In this document: piece by piece, positions 32,281-32,639 of the stretch
Layout of the letters: each line of letters starts with the position of its first letter
How positions within the stretch are numbered: the first letter of the stretch is position 1
Source: Blattamonas nauphoetae
Taxonomy: Eukaryota > Preaxostyla > Oxymonadida
Length of the DNA: 32,639 nt
Direction of reading: 5' to 3'
Assembly (NCBI GenBank): GCA_033064195.1
Contig: JARBJD010000568.1
Location: 1-32,639 of the forward strand
Made by a program: the position numbers and the translations under genes
The notes under the pieces: model-generated
Databases searched by the model: none
Told to the model about the DNA's origin: nothing
The model's input: the letters and a program-made list of their open reading frames with translations, nothing else

Positions 32281-32639
32281 TTAATCCAGAGAAATCATCA
32301 TTTTCAGTGTCAGGAATAGTCCTCGTCATCGGTTGCTGGAGTCATGATAACATCTGGGGTGATCTCATCTTTGAAACTCGACTCATGTCTATAGGCGAAA
32401 ATGAAATGCTTGTTCACGTTCTTGATATTCCAGGAGAAATAAAGTCATGATAGATTTGCATTCTTCGTGTTTTGATTCTTTGGAGTTTATCGATGGATGA
32501 GATGAGGTCGAGATCCTGGATTTGTTGAAGAAAGAGGCCGGTCTGATCTTTCCTCAAGAAATTTGTGAGCATCAGAGAGAGTTGTTGATGTCAGAAGGAT
32601 CTGTCAGACAGCCGAGGAACACGAAGGCAAATCTCGGAA
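32281..32639 (-). CDS. Importin alpha 3' end, copy 2 (cut by the window edge)
   Basis: This matches the last exon of the importin alpha gene of copy 1, from its stop (32281-32283) upstream to the window end. Single added bases relative to copy 1 near 32293 and 32312 disturb the acidic tail. Beyond about 32480 the match is nearly perfect, apart from one base fewer near 32573. The final armadillo part can still be recognised. If the window continued, the complete gene would be expected next. Confidence 0.6.

Larger units (their letters stand above)
17599..32639. repeat. 17.6-kb direct repeat unit, copy 2 (incomplete at the window end)
   Basis: This is collinear with 1-15060. The 835-codon gene, the intergenic stretch and most of the beta-helix remnant match almost base for base. 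The homopolymer runs in the TIR element are generally one to two bases longer here. A patch at about 30.44-32.48 kb is clearly more diverged, yet the last 160 bases return to near-identity with copy 1. Confidence 0.93.

Noticed and set aside
1-32639. Retroviral, LTR or Polinton-type element covering the repeat unit
   Set aside because: No reverse transcriptase, integrase, protein-primed polymerase or capsid gene was seen. The unit is repeated directly and holds host genes, so terminal repeats of such an element are not a good explanation.
1-32639. CRISPR array, tRNA or rRNA genes
   Set aside because: No regularly spaced short repeats, no cloverleaf-compatible sequence and no rRNA-like core were recognised on either strand.
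1-32639. Palindromic (inverted) chimera from long-read sequencing
   Set aside because: Such artefacts join a molecule to its own reverse complement. Here both copies have the same orientation.

Overview
The window looks like nuclear DNA of a protist, most likely an oxymonad close to Blattamonas nauphoetae. The main reason is a minus-strand gene remnant (about 6.7-8.7 kb, repeated at 24.4-26.4 kb) and an 835-residue alpha-helical protein. Both match, from memory, large lineage-specific protein families of Blattamonas. Very short GT-AG introns (31-52 nt) in an importin-alpha gene and standard stop codons agree with a eukaryote. No search was run, so the species call is inference.

Layout. The window is one 17.6-kb unit present about 1.85 times in direct orientation. 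Bases 1-17598 are one full unit and 17599-32639 are most of a second. In order, each unit holds: the 3' end of an alpha-adaptin-like (AP-2) gene (+); a TIR DNA element with a smaller long-TIR MITE nested in it; a TATA-like box and a short leader ORF; the 835-codon gene (+); a 1.4-kb stretch with no convincing gene; a broken secreted beta-sandwich/beta-helix family gene (-); a very large, broken gene related to Crinkler/RHS-type effectors (+), with a P-loop, a PD-(D/E)XK-like nuclease region and long low-complexity tracts; importin alpha (-); a small unrecognised gene (+); and the start of the next adaptin fragment. Importin alpha is complete only in the first unit. The second unit ends inside its 3' exon.

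The two copies are almost identical over about 29 kb of compared sequence, differing mostly in homopolymer lengths. They differ much more in the first 0.9 kb of the window (compared with 17.6-18.5 kb) and at 30.4-32.5 kb (compared with 12.8-14.9 kb). This fits either a recent tandem duplication or a circular molecule read round almost twice, with less accurate consensus near the contig ends.

The genes do not form an operon or a shared pathway. Two housekeeping genes (adaptin 3' end, importin alpha) flank lineage-specific and mobile sequence. The adaptin gene lacks its trunk here, which suggests that the edge of the repeated unit lies near 17.33-17.42 kb.
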